The notes beneath the pieces are model-generated. The model was not told the origin of the DNA and did no database searches. It saw only the letters and a list, made by a program, of their open reading frames with translations. Positions 36,788 to 49,300 of a stretch of 64,000 nt of DNA are shown here, one piece after another. The stretch comes from Malania oleifera (taxonomy: Eukaryota; Streptophyta; Magnoliopsida; Santalales; Ximeniaceae). The stretch is taken from assembly GCF_029873635.1 (NCBI RefSeq), contig NC_080419.1, positions 78,414,931 to 78,478,930 of the forward strand. Direction: 5' to 3'. The translations under genes and the position numbers were made by a program. Numbering within the stretch: position 1 is the first letter of the stretch; the number at the start of each line of letters is the position of its first letter.

Positions 36788-38357
36788 TTAAATATTTTCC
36801 CAGATAACTCCTACTTGGACTTCCCCGTACTTCCCAGAAATATTTTTAGTATACAAACCTGAGAGATAAGGAGCGAACACTATTTCATCATGAGCAATCT
36901 CTTTATTTGAATTAGTCTCTCTCTCGCGATTAGATAGTTCAGCCCTTATTATGAGAGAGGAGTCTAGCGGCACAGCTACTGCAGATCTCAATAAGGGAAT
37001 GGGCCCATTGAGGTTCACTTGTAAATCGTTCTCATTCGACGTCTTCCAAAAGAGCATACTTTCATTAGAAACTTTGTCACTACGAGCTGTAATTAATCCA
37101 AAAACTTCAGCAGTATTTTTTCCATCCGCATGTATTAGTGTGACTTGCACAGTGGCTTCCACAGCGTTGCTGAAAACTATATAGCTCAATGTCACCGAAC
37201 CATTCTTGCCTTCAATATCCATCGATAAGGGCTTGTCGTACTCATTTGTGGCCGTCAAGTAAACATTCCACGAGCCTTGCCCATAGCTAATTTCGCCGTT
37301 GGAAGAAACTTTGTTTTCGTCTGCGAGATCCACATCGATAGTGAAGCTGTCTACGGCTGAGATGGATCGAGGCGGACCGTTCAACAAAATAGTGTCACCA
37401 GCGTAAATGGGTTCAGGATTGTTCCTGTTCCGATCGTAAATGTACTGGCAAAGCAGCCCATCGGTGACGGTGATGGTGCCGTATAGGTAGATCTCACTGT
37501 CGGTACCGTTGAGGGTGACTGAGAACAGCTCCACCAGTGGTTGTCCTTCCATAGTAGTACTCCTCTGTACTATAGAACTGAGAAGCATACGTTTTCCACC
37601 GAAAGCAGGACCTTTTATCATACCAAGTAGAACAAATGCCGACAACAGCTTTTAATGCCCAAACTATTTTTAGGAATGTTTAATTCCATGTCGGGATCAG
37701 CATTCTCGTCGACGTTTTGCACCCGCTCAGAGATGTTTCCCCGGCCTCGGATCTGATCAACAAACTGAATAGGGAATGCGATCTCGTAGGTATTTTGAGT
37801 GAAGAATTCCCGTATTTCATTGAGTCTAATCGCTTCATTGATCATCAAAATCACGACTTGAAGCGACCGTGCCCTGTCATGGCGCGCTGTGTTATAGATA
37901 TTTTCTACGGCCCGGCGGAGGGGAAACAGACCCACCATCACCTGTTCCCAATCCCAGTTACCGGCGCGTCTGTTCATCAAGGAGACGTAGCTGCCGCTGA
38001 AGCCTAGGTTTGTGGATTCGGCGATTAGGTTCTGAGCGTTTCCGTTTTCGCCGGAAAACTCGAACCACTGCTGCTGGTTGTGGAAGCGGTAGCCGATGAG
38101 GTAGAGGTTGTCGCTCGCGTCCTGAACCAGACAGAAGAACCACGTGAATCATTTGCTAGTCGCAAATTGATGTCGATCCATCTAGAGGGCGTCTGTTCTT
38201 CGTTAGCAAGCACGGGAATGGAGTGCACCCTCCTCACCGCCACCGCCTTGCGTATGCGGTCGATTAAATCCCGGTAAGCTTCCCAGTCGCCGTCGGGGAT
38301 CACGTCGGGGAGCTCCAGCTCGAATTCAATGGAAACTGGGTTGTTATTTGACGACAT
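36788..38357 (-). pseudogene. Relic of a ribosome-inactivating-protein-like gene with DUF6598-like C-terminal domain
   Basis: On the minus strand, beginning at the ATG at 38357, the first half shows signatures of the plant rRNA N-glycosidase (RIP) fold, including a block around VVILMINEAIRL. The second half (to 36788) is a ~230-residue beta-rich domain with PLVELFSVTLNGTDSEIYLYG and YAGDTILLNGPPRSISAVDSF, matching the domain called DUF6598, which is known joined to RIP domains in plants. No signal peptide is visible at the start. The coding sequence looks broken, about two breaks, and is best treated as a fossil. It is the only gene-like region between 34.8 and 44.3 kb. The RIP assignment is by recognition of the fold's blocks, not by a search. 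Confidence 0.7.
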
Positions 38358-38427
38358 TCTTCGACGGATAGATTACGTATACTTTCTTTTCTGAAACGGA
38401 AACGACACCTATACTTTCAACCCCATA

Positions 38428-38430
<3 letters not shown>

Positions 38431-38464
<34 letters not shown>
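38431..38464. repeat. (AT)n microsatellite upstream of the RIP-like relic
   Basis: About 17 AT units lie roughly 75 bp upstream of the relic's start codon. They could have doubled as a TATA region. Confidence 0.95.
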
Positions 38465-38467
<3 letters not shown>

Positions 38468-40659
38468 TATCACCACGTGATTGTTAGATTTTGCATGTGA
38501 GTGGGGGACAACAAGAAAAGTATATTGATATATCCATGCATCTACCAACAAAAAGAAGCGTTGTGTGATTTGAACGTAATTCATGGATTAATTTATGAAT
38601 TGATGAGTTGGACGTGGCATGCATTCATTTACGCCACGCGTGCATTTGGCTGGGGACCACGAGAAAATGCAAGATACTTTATTATCTCAACGTGAAATTT
38701 TCAATCAAATTTGTGGAGTAAAAAAATTTATAATTATGTAAATAAGGAAGAAAATTAATATAATTTAATATTTTATTTTATCTAAATCCATATATATTCA
38801 AAATATGTTTGATGGAATCTGCTATTGTACTTTTTTTTTTATAAATATTTTTACGACACTTTTAAAGCTCTCAAGTCTTTTAGTTCATGATGATTATAAA
38901 TTTTTTGTAACTTCAATTTTGAAACCTAATATGTTCAAAAGAAAATATCTTTTGAAGACTTTCTACACATTATAAAGGATAGAATAGGAAGTATATATAT
39001 ACATACAAGTGATTCCAAACTCTTACATAGACAAACCTTCTAAGCTTATGAGACAATGCTAAACGAGGATTGAAATCATTGTCGCTCGCTCATTGATGCA
39101 CTACTGATAATTTCAATAAGTAAACCATACGTAGATATTTAAATTTGGAATCTTAGAGATTTAAGATCTAACTTTACTCTTACCACTTTGAGCAAGCATA
39201 AATAGACATTACACTCTTTTATGAGGATTTTAACTTTTCCCTAATTGACAAATAGCTTGCCTTCCAATATGCCAGTGCATTTTCTAGTCTCTCCACAATT
39301 GGATCCCAAGTTTTTTTTTTTTCCCTTTTGTTTTTGTTTTTTTGCATTGAATTTGGCTTCTATAGGTAATCCTAGTTAGCTAGATGGGACTGTACCTTCT
39401 AAGCTTGCAATTGAAGATGTTGGCTTCTATGCTTCCAAACATAACATTTGTGTTAATAAAAATAAATTTCATACTTTGAATTTGAATTTGTGTGGATATA
39501 TAATAAATTTAATATAATATTATATTATATTTTAACTAAATTAAAAAAAAAATTCAAATTTAAACCAAAATCTATATTCCTAAATGTAAAGCTAAGATTT
39601 ACTTAATTAAAACTTAGAAAATACTAAGAAAAATAAGGAAAAAATTATGAAGAAATCAAATATTTCATGTTTAACTATTTAAATAAATGAGAAAAAAAAT
39701 AAAATATATAACTAGTCATCAAAGAAAAAAAAAAGCTAAGTATGCAAGAGTTGAAATATAAATAGAGAAGATAAAGAATGAAGTATGTGAGTAAGTAGAA
39801 GTTGTCTTGCACACATAATTGTAGTAAGAAATTGTCATTTATGAAATTCTTTGCCTCATAGAAAGAAGAAAAAATTATTTTCAATTAAATTGTCTCCCTA
39901 TATCAAACACTATTAAAAATGAAAAGTTGTTCTACAAAAACTAAGAGTTAGTTTAGTTGTCATTTTCTAGTTATAGTTGTAATTTTCTAGTTTAGCTTTT
40001 TCAGGGAATTACAAAAAAAAAAAAAGACTAATTTTTTATTTTCAACATTTGTATAAAATAAATAACAATAAGGCTCTATTTTCTTGTAGAAGTAGTTTTA
40101 TATTTGAATTTTATTTTTCAAATAATTAAAAAATTTCACCATATTTTCCAATTTTCTAAATTTATATAGGAAAGTTGAAAAACATCTTTTTATTATTTTT
40201 ATAAATTTTTAAGTTCTTACTTTATATATGAAAGTATGGAATTTAAGGCTTTTGCTTTGATACAACAACTTACGTATTGAATTGCTTCTAACTTCCTATG
40301 AATTCAAATCTAAATCCTAAAATTCATAATTGCAAATACTAACTTATATAACTTTTTGAAAAAACTAAAAAAACAATATTTTTTTGTAATTATTTTGAAA
40401 ATAAAAACAGAAATTAAAAAATGTCTCACACAACTAAATAAATTATTTATATTTTATATTTTTATGAATATTATATATAAAAATAAAATGCAAATAATTT
40501 AGTTAGTTGTGCAAGACATTATTTAATTTCTATTTGTATTTTCAAAGTAATTACAAAAAAAAAAAAAAATCAAGTGCAAGATGAGGAATGATAGCTCTAT
40601 TTAGTTTCTATTTGATAATTGGCACCCTTGTAGCCTGTTAACTGAAAAACCAATGAGTG
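38465..40659. other. AT-rich intergenic DNA with MITE-like pieces
   Basis: No gene is seen. Pieces of the dispersed AAATCC/TTTGTAATTATTTT repeat occur near 39480-39600 and 40260-40450. A strong hairpin lies at 40380-40572. Confidence 0.55.
40380..40572. repeat. Long AT-rich inverted repeat (hairpin)
   Basis: The left arm (TTTTTTGTAATTATTTTGAA... through CACACAACTAAATAA) is matched by its reverse complement in the right arm (TTAGTTAGTTGTGCAAG... through AAAGTAATTACAAAAAA). Arms are about 75 bp. The centre is also palindromic. It looks like a MITE-type foldback; single arms occur elsewhere in the window. Confidence 0.7.
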
Positions 40660-40775
40660 TTGTGAGAGTTGTTTCCTCTGTATTATTGTTTCAGATTAAA
40701 ATATATTTGTGTGCAATTTATCTTCACTGAGTTTCAGTCACAACCAGTGACTGAGTCTTCCTCTCCACCCATCAG
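40660..40775 (+). repeat. Remnant of a copia LTR 3' end
   Basis: The block CACTGAGTTTCAGTCACAACC and the following CTCCACCCATCAG match the ends of the LTRs at 44323-44665 and 51481-51833. The rest of that LTR is not recognisable here. It is probably a fragment of a related element. Confidence 0.6.
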
Positions 40776-40875
40776 GGTCCTCCTTCAACTGGCCTGGGAG
40801 ATCGGGGGTCTTTCGCTAACTTAATTCAAAGTTAAGTTTTTACCCCCTCAATCGAACTAGAGATAAATTAAGTTG

Positions 40876-41328
40876 GGAAGGGGTTTAAAAGATGACTTCA
40901 GTTTCAGATCAGTTTGGGAAGCCCTTAAACATAGGAGACAAACAGTCAACTACAACAATGTTGTCTGGTTTAAGCAAGTTCAATCGAGACACTTTTCATA
41001 CGTTGGTTGGCAACACTAAACATACTTCCGACTAAGGGTATACCCCCTTCCTTGGGCTAATATAACTAATGTCAATTGTGTTTAAGTCGGGAGGACTAGC
41101 TGGGAGAATTCTTTGGAAGTAATCATCTTTAGTACCAATTGCCATAAGTGGGGAAATATCCTAAATTGGATGGATGGCTTGCGTGGGATTTTGAGGTAGA
41201 AGGTCAACAAAATATGACTATTATTAAGATTAGAAGATAGAGAGTAGAGTAGTGTTGTTGTATTGTCTTGGATTTTGTATCTAGATTTTTCCCGTTTGAT
41301 TTTAATGAAACTTAATATTTTCCAAAAA
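40876..41328 (+). mobile_element. LINE 3' fragment
   Basis: A degenerate plus-strand translation reads FSFRSVWEALKHRRQTVNYN and VVWFKQVQSRHFSYVGW, the zinc-binding region of plant L1 ORF2. The 3' UTR ends in GATTTTAATGAAACTTAATA and a short A-tail near 41320. Stops and frameshifts are present. Confidence 0.65.
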
Positions 41329-43140
41329 AATCTCTTTCATATGAATCTTAGAAAACTAAAAATCTTTAGAAAACTTAAAAATGGAATAATAATATGTTTT
41401 AGCCAAATAAACCAGCCTAAGTTAATATTAACAGTCTATGGAGAAAGAATGGAATTTTATATTGGCTAATTGTCAGCTTAATTTTTCACAAGGTGCTATA
41501 CTTGAGAGAGAAAAAAAAATGAAATAAATTTTTGGTCATATATTTTCTTTATAGAATACTATTAAGAATGAATATTTTTAAGTATAACTAAAATTAGAAA
41601 CAGTCAAAGCTTAATACAGCATAACTTCTTTTTTTTTGTTATTAATTCACCACATTTTTTTTTTGGTCATTTTTTTTTAATAATTAGAACATGAAAAAGT
41701 AAAAATATTTCTTTATATTTTTGTTTCTTTTTTCTCATGTGTTTCAAGCTCCCGAACAGGGCATTAAGAAACATATATGAAGGCAAGAAAACAAATTAAA
41801 TAGGCAAAAAAACCTGATTTGTGAGTGATTGCTTGAGCTAGCCAAGAACCTTGAAAGAGAGATTATAATGTTCTTAGTTAATTAGTAAGAGAAATTTGGA
41901 AGGAAGATTTTGATTTTCAGCCTACGAGCATTGAAATATAAATAGAGGCGATTGAAGAAAATGAGATGTGAGGAGGTAAGGAATTTTCATGCTCATGGAA
42001 TGAAGCAAGGAATTATCATTAATTTAAGAAATTCTTTGCTTGCCAAGGAAACAAAGTACAGAATGTGTGTCAGACACATAATAACTAGATCCCACTTCTT
42101 TTCATATCGTTCATATTATGAGTGGGACCTAGTCACTACGTATTTGACATCAATACAATAGGTACACGAACAGCAAGGAGGGATGGACGCGTTCTATAAT
42201 TTCTCATTAAATAGCTTTTCATAAAAATAGATTAATAACAATACATTAGTTACAATTGGTTATATAAGAAAATATTCTCAAGTTTTACTACATGAATATC
42301 TATTCTTTTCTTAATTAATGTTGAATGAAATAGTAAAGAATATATAAGGTATGATTATTCCCTTTATTTCTAAATAATTAAAAATTTTCATCATATTTTT
42401 TTCCTAATTTTCTAATTTTATATAGGAAAATTAAAAAATATCTTTTTGTTATTTCCTAAATTTTTAACTTTTACTTTACACATTAAAGCATGGAATTTAG
42501 ATCTCATACTTTAATACAGGGACTTGTGTATTGAATTGCTTTTAACTCCATATAAATTCAAATTTAAATCCCAAAATTCATGATTTCAAATACTACCTTA
42601 TATAAATTTTTTTTTAAAAATTAAAAAATAATAATTTTTTTTGTAACTTTAAAAAAAATATAAATTAAAAAATGTCTTACACAAGTAAAAAAAATTATTT
42701 TATATTTTACTTTTTTTTTTTATATGAATCTTAGAAAACCAACAAAGCCTCTAGAAAACTTAAAAACAGAAAAATTTAATATTAACAATCTAGAGAATCA
42801 AATTATTTCTTATTAATTTGCTATAGATTATATTTTTTTCCTTACATTTATTGACAACTAGATATGAAAAAAAATGGAGTCTTTAGTATTTTTAAAATTT
42901 CAAATAGGACTTGAAAGCAAAATATACATCTATGTATGATTATGCGTTTGTGTGTGTATGTATATGTGTATATATGCATGTTTTTTTTTTCTAAAATTTA
43001 AATGAAGAAACAAATAGTAAAAATAAAAAATATAATAGTAATTAGTTAAAGGTAAATTCTCAAAAATTCTACTTTCTTCCCACATATATGCTAAATGGAA
43101 TTTTATGTTGGCCAAGTGGCAGCTTACTTTTTTCACAAGG

Positions 43141-43263
43141 CATGGTCTTTTTTTTCTTTTTTTTCTTTTTTCAAGAGAAGATAAGGATTTTATTAAGTCA
43201 AAAAAAATCGAAACATGACTTGCAAGCTCAAGCCTCATAAAGAAAACTAAAAGCCGAAAACGT
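43141..43263 (-). mobile_element. Short retroposed insert with poly(A) tail
   Basis: About 120 bp, present in copy B and absent from copy A of the duplication. On the minus strand it has AATAAA and ends TTCTCTTGAAAAAAG followed by an A-rich run. It is bounded by a 7-bp direct repeat CACAAGG (43134-43140 and 43264-43270). Confidence 0.6.
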
Positions 43264-43765
43264 CACAAGGTATTGTTGTGGTGGCATTTTAGTCGAGAAA
43301 AAGGAAATAATTTTTTGTCATATGTTTTCTTTATAGAACACTATTAAGAATGAATATTTTTTTTTTACTATAACTAAAATAAAAACAATCAAAGGTTAAT
43401 GTAGCATAAATTTAAAATTTTTGGTTATTAATTCACTACATTTTTTGTCATTTTTTTAAATAATCTGAACATGAAAAAGTACACATATTCCTTTATATTT
43501 TTATTCCTTTTTTCTCATGTTTTTCAAGCTCCCAAATAGAGGTAGATTTTAATTTTCAATCTATTTGAAATATAAATAGAGGTGAAGAAGAATATGAGAG
43601 ACTTGAGGAGGTAAGGAATTCTCATGCACATGGAATTGAAGCAAGGAATTATCATTGATTTAAGAAATTCTTTGCTTGCCAATAGAAGAAAGTACTGACT
43701 AAGAGATTGGTGAATAAAGAAAGTGGTGATTCAAGGAATGAATAAAGCATAATGTTTGAGAGTAA

Positions 43766-44186
43766 GGTTACATTTGGTTCATGAAATGTGAGAAATTATA
43801 GAGCGCTTTTTGAACTGATCGCTGTTCACGTGCTTGTTGCGTTAATGTCAGACACGTGATGAGTGGATCTCACTTTTTTTTACATCATGCTTATCATGAG
43901 TGGGACCCAATCACTATATGTTTGACAACAATGCAACAAACATGGACAAGAAGGAGGGATGGGTACATTCTATAATTTCTCTTAAAATGGTTATTCATAA
44001 GAATAAGTTAATTGTAATAGATTAGTTACAATTGGTTATATAAGAAATTATTATCAAATTTTACTATGTGAATATCTATTCTTTTCTTATTTCATATTGA
44101 ATGAAATAGTAAAGAATATATAAGGAATGATTATTCCCTCTATTTCTAAATTTTCACTATATTTCATTTGTAAACCAAATGTAACA
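43766..44186. mobile_element. Tourist-like (PIF/Harbinger) MITE
   Basis: 421 bp with terminal inverted repeats: left GTTACATTTGGTT, right AACCAAATGTAAC. TAA lies on both sides (43763-43765 and 44187-44189), the target duplication of PIF/Harbinger elements. It has no coding capacity. The interior is shared with copy A of the duplication (42065-42400), where the left terminus is not recognisable. Confidence 0.75.
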
Positions 44187-44322
44187 TAAGGAAACTCTTT
44201 CTTCCTTCTTTCTCATCTCATTTGAAAGATATAAAAAAAAAAAAAAATGCATGGGCATTAAGTTTATTTGTCTTTAGAGGAATTGAATTTACATATTATG
44301 AAGTATTTTATATAGAGAAAAA

Positions 44323-44665
44323 TGTTAAAAACTAAACTTGATTGGAAATATATGGCTGGCAGCCCACCTCTATTGAATTTGGGCTAGAGTCGACAGTAAC
44401 CTCACCACCTCCAACCACCATTGTTGATTATAATCTCCACCTATCGTTCATCCTTTACTATAAATAGATGTGTTTGTGTGTGTGTGTGTGTGTTATGTAA
44501 TGTGTAGTGTAGAGTGGGTGAATAACCAGTGAGTGGGAGATTTGTATTGAGATTTTCCTCTGTAATTTATTTCGAGTTTATTATTGAAATTAATTGTCAA
44601 TTGAGTGCAATCCTCCCTGAGTTTCAATCACAACCAGTGATGAAGTGAGTCCCATCCACCCATCA
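44323..44665 (+). repeat. 5' LTR of the copia element
   Basis: Starts TGTTAAAAACTAAACTTGA and ends ACCCATCA. It has a TATA-like CTATAAATAG (44459) and a (TG)n run (44469-44493). Confidence 0.85.
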
Positions 44666-45309
44666 GAGCATTCAGGTTTGCTGATATTCGCCAAACAGAG
44701 GCAGACAAAGGGGAAATTCGAATTTTTTCCCAGATTTGAAGTTGCTACTCAAAATCCAAAATTGAGTATACCATTGTGAAATTTGCATCAAGACGAGTCC
44801 AAAGGTGGAAACCACGTCTCAAACAGAGACCTAAAGCTGCCACACGTGCTCTCACGTGCGAAAGATGAAACAGCGCCCTCCACACGTGCCTCACCACCAG
44901 TGAGACTATTTATCGGCGATGTCACACGCCACACACATCCTAATGCGTCTTCCCCGCTAGGCTGACGTGATTCGACCCAAAAACCTGATCTAAAACTCGG
45001 CCCAGCAACTAATGACTCGAAACTTGTTTTGCGAGCACGACCCGACTCGGCTACCGACCTGCCTCCAGTCGCTGACATATGGCATGCGCAAAATCCGCCA
45101 CATGTCCTCATAGTAATTTCTGATGCCATTAAACTCCGTTAAGTCAAACCATTTAAAAAAAAAAAACCAATCCAGAACTTCTTTTAGCTGGTTCAGTGAT
45201 TTTTAAACCGATTCTTTGCAACCCAAAATCGGCTTCCTAGGTTTTTTAACCTTCTGAACACATTGGTGTCATTAGATTTTCCAAAATCAATCTTTTTCAC
45301 TATGTTTTT

Positions 45310-46270
45310 TTGATATGTTAAACTCGATGGTGAACGGTACTACACAAGCGGTGATTCCAAAGTTGACATAGGAGAACTATGATAACTGGTCTATTCAAAT
45401 GAGAGCCCTTCTAGGTGCTCAAGATGTCATGGACATCGTTGAAGATGGGTATAGAGAAGCCCAATCAAAAGAAGCCAAAGCATTTATGTCTGATGCTCAA
45501 AAAATGATCTTACGAGCCGATCGAAAGAAGGATTGTAAGGTGAAATCCATAATCTACTAAGGTCTTGATAAGGCCACATTCAAAATCATCGCCTCCGACA
45601 AGATGTCTAAAGAAGTTTGTGACTCTCTCCATCGAACACACAAAGGTGTAGAAAAAGTAAAGAAGATTCGCCTGTGAGATGATTTCAAATCTTTAAAAAT
45701 GAAATCTAGTGAATATATTACTGATTACTATACACGAGTTATGGTAGTATCAAATCAATTGGGAAGAAATGGAGAGAATCTTAATGAAGAGAGAATTTGT
45801 GAGAAAATTTTGCGATCTTTGGATCCAAAATTTGATTATATAGCTATGACCATGGAAGAAACAAAAGGTCTAGAACCATGTATGTAGAAGAACTTGTGGG
45901 CTCACCCCAAGCCCATGAGCAAAAAGTCAACAGAAGGAGTGAAGATAAAGCACTGGAGCAAACCCTCCAAATGAAGTTGTCCCTCACTACAGATAGATAC
46001 GATAAAAGGGGGACGTCATAACAAGGAAGAGGATAAGGTCAAGAATCTCGTGGAAGAAATTATGAAAATTTTGAATCCAGAGAAGGCGACAGAGACGCAA
46101 GAGGTCCCGCTAGAGAATGACGCAATCAGAAGAACTATGTCTCATGAGGCAGAGGACAAGGAAGAAGAGGGGCATACAATAATCACCCGAATGTAGACAA
46201 GAAAAATGTTTAGTGCTACAACTGTCACAAGTACGGACACTACAATAATGAGTGTAGAGGAAATCCCTAA
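45310..46270 (+). pseudogene. gag part of the 44.3-51.8 kb copia element
   Basis: The plus strand reads VNGTTQAVIPKL and ENYDNWSIQMRALLGAQDVMD, the start of a copia gag (UBN2-like) domain. A later block is SSEYITDYYTRVMVVSNQLGR, and the CCHC knuckle CYNCHKYGHYNNEC lies near 46218. The frame is broken several times. Confidence 0.8.
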
Positions 46271-46329
46271 AATGATAAAGTAAATGAAAATGCTAACTTT
46301 GCAGAAAAAGAGAAAGCTGAAAGAGAATC

Positions 46330-49300
46330 GTTGATGCTGATGGCACACAATTCAACCCACCAGGACCAAAATGTTTGGTACCTTAACTTTGGAGCCAACA
46401 ATCACATGACTGGTAGAAAGAACCTATTTAATAAACTTGATGAGAAAGTTTAGGGAGAGATATCATTTAGTGATCTCTCTAAAGTCCCAGTTCAAGGAAG
46501 AGGAAATGTCCTAATCAAGATGAAGGATGGAGACCATGCTTTTATCTCCAACGTGTACTATGTGCCAACCATGAAGATTAATATATTGAGTCTTGGATAG
46601 CTTGTGGAGAAAGGCTATCAAATTAGCCTTAAACATAAGCAGAGGGTGATAACATATGCTCGCGGTAAGCTCGAGTAAGCTCGTTACTCGAGCACAAACA
46701 ATAAAGAATCGAATGTTTTCGCCCACCATTCAACATGATATGCCAAGGTGTTTGAGCGCTATTATCAAAGACTGGTTATGGCATCTCAGGTACGGACATC
46801 TGAATTTTGAAAGTTTGAAACAATTGGAAAGCAAGAAGATGGTGAAAGGCTCACCCAAAATCCACCACATAAATGTGATATGTGAAAGTTGAGTTCTGAG
46901 CAAGCAACACAGAAATAGCTTTGGAAAGCAAGCCGACTGGAGATCTACCATGCCGCTCCAACTAGTACACACAGACATGTGTGGTCCATTGAGGTCATTT
47001 TCAAATGGACAGAACTGATACTTCCTCACCTTCATTGACGATTACAGTAGGAAGACTTGGGTCTACTTCCTGAAAACGAAGTCAGGGGTGTTTGACAAGT
47101 TCAAAGAGTTCAAAGCCCTTGTGGAGAAACAAAGTGGCTATCACATCAAGTCTGTGACATCCCGAATAAAAATGATATTTAAAATAATAAAGAGAAAGGA
47201 GAACTATAAGAGGTCTCGTCGACGAACCCAAGGGATTTGTCGACGAGGGCATAAGAGGGCCTCGTCGACGAAGCCCAATTTCGTCGACGAGGAAATACCG
47301 AGAAAGGTTTTTGAGCCTACTAAATTTCGTCAACGAGGAGTGGGTTTCGTCGACGAAATTACTGAAGGACTCGTCGATGAGATGATGTGGCTCGTTGATG
47401 AATCCAGCCCTATAGATATCAAAAATCAGAATTTTAACTTCCAAACTAAGCAATCTCTCACCCTCTCTCTCTCTCCCTCCCTTTGGCTCCCTCTTCTTTA
47501 TTCCTCAATTTTGGGCCAAATTTACGCCGGATCAACAATTTGAAGCCACCACGTCGCTCCTGGGGAATTTCTCTCCAAATCTGTCGGAGCAGATCATTGG
47601 TGAAAGCAAGTTGGAAATCATCCCTGAGTTGAGGTAAGGTTTTTTAAGCCAAATTTGGTCTTGCGGTAGTTATAGGAAATGATATACACGTGAAAATACT
47701 GAAATTTAATATTGAGAGTTTTCATTTCAGGGTATTAATCAGGAAATCCTATGGGCGTTAGACCAGGATATTTTAGGGGGCTTTCTCAGTAGTTAGGTAA
47801 GAGAATAAACTAAAGCAGTTATTTTTCATGCAAATTACTATTATTTATGTGCAAATTGATTTCCTGAAAAATGTGTACGATATTTGAATATTATGGAATA
47901 AATGCACGTTTGGGAAAAATACTGCTATTATGTTGAAATGTATATATATGTATGAGATGCCAGGAATCATGATTTTTAGAATACAATGTATGGTTTTATA
48001 AAGCGAATATGTGGCATGAATATTATTTTACGTGGAGAAATATTATGATATGATGTTGATATGAATGCAGTATGGTTTAAGAAATTATGAAAGTATACAG
48101 TACATTATGATTCTGACAAATACATGATAAAATGATTATTTTCAAAATGACGTATTTATGTATGATTTCAGCGCGAGGCCGTACTTATGTATGATTTCGG
48201 CACGAGACCATATTTATGTATGATTTCGGCACGATGCCGTATTTATGAAATTATGAATGATGCTATATTATCATGTACTATATACTATCAGAACCCGGAT
48301 GTTAGTTTAGTTCAGTTTAGGAGCACGATACCGTAGCTATATATAGATCAGATATTTATGTTCAGATTAGTGCTAACCACCCCACGAGGGGGTGGGAGAT
48401 GGATAGTTAATATGGCTTTCAGTAGAGTGTGGACGTCCACCTAGCAGTCTGGACCAGGGTGTGGTGGGCCTATCGTACTCATAGACATTTTTGACTCAGC
48501 AGTGGTTGGCCAACCATTGCCGGGTCCCGCCTTCGGGCTGCACAACCCGTCATAGGATGTAATACATGACATCAGCTAGCTATTCATCCTGTGTATGTTT
48601 TCCGCATTATTAGTTATAACAGATGTTTTATAAACAATATGATTTATTAGCAAATATGGAAGCATATGATGATTCAGTATATTATGATGAATGTTTACAG
48701 ATATATGAAATGTATTGTATATCTATATTATCATTAAATGTTCATGTTGTCACACAATTGTATTTAGTTTATTTTCCCTTACTAAGAAGTGTCTCACTCC
48801 CGAATATTAAATGATTTTGCAAGAGATCTTAAGAGACCGGCGGGTCGTGGCCACCATTGAGCTTAGTGAGATACCCCACTAGGAGGGTAAGCCTTATACT
48901 AGGATCAGTAGATTTTTGTGGTATGATCCTAGGGTTATTTTGATATTTTGGAGGTTGTATATAAGTACAGTATTTGGTGATGTAGTAAACTCTGGTATTA
49001 CGTAATTAATGGTATGATGGATGTAAATTTATTTTTACTGTTGCTTAGGTTTCTGCTGTTTATGTTAGGCTATCCTCGCTACCCACAAGTTCGGGTTGAT
49101 GTTATTATTATTTATGTTTATTATGTGAATAGTTAAGGGGGTGTTACAAATGGTATCAGAGTAATTTATGTGGGAAAAAAAATGTCTAAATTTTGAGGTC
49201 GTTACAAAGTCACTACAATCAGACCAAGGAAGAGAGTGTAAGGACGAAGCTTTCTTGGAATTTCTTAGGCAACAAGGGATTCAAAAATAGTTCACATTGA

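Larger units (their letters stand above)
41329..44322. repeat. Tandem duplication of about 1.1-1.4 kb
   Basis: Copy A (about 41335-42475) and copy B (about 42720-44165) share many blocks in the same order. Examples are ATATGAATCTTAGAAAAC, CTATTAAGAATGAATATTT, AATATAAATAGAGG, GAGGAGGTAAGGAATT, AGCAAGGAATTATCATT and ATTGAATGAAATAGTAAAG. Copy B additionally carries a short retroposed insert and a more complete MITE. No coding sequence is supported. Confidence 0.75.

Noticed and set aside
42930-43238. 102-codon minus-strand frame
   Set aside because: Spans a short poly(A)-tailed insert and a TG-rich run; composition is low complexity.
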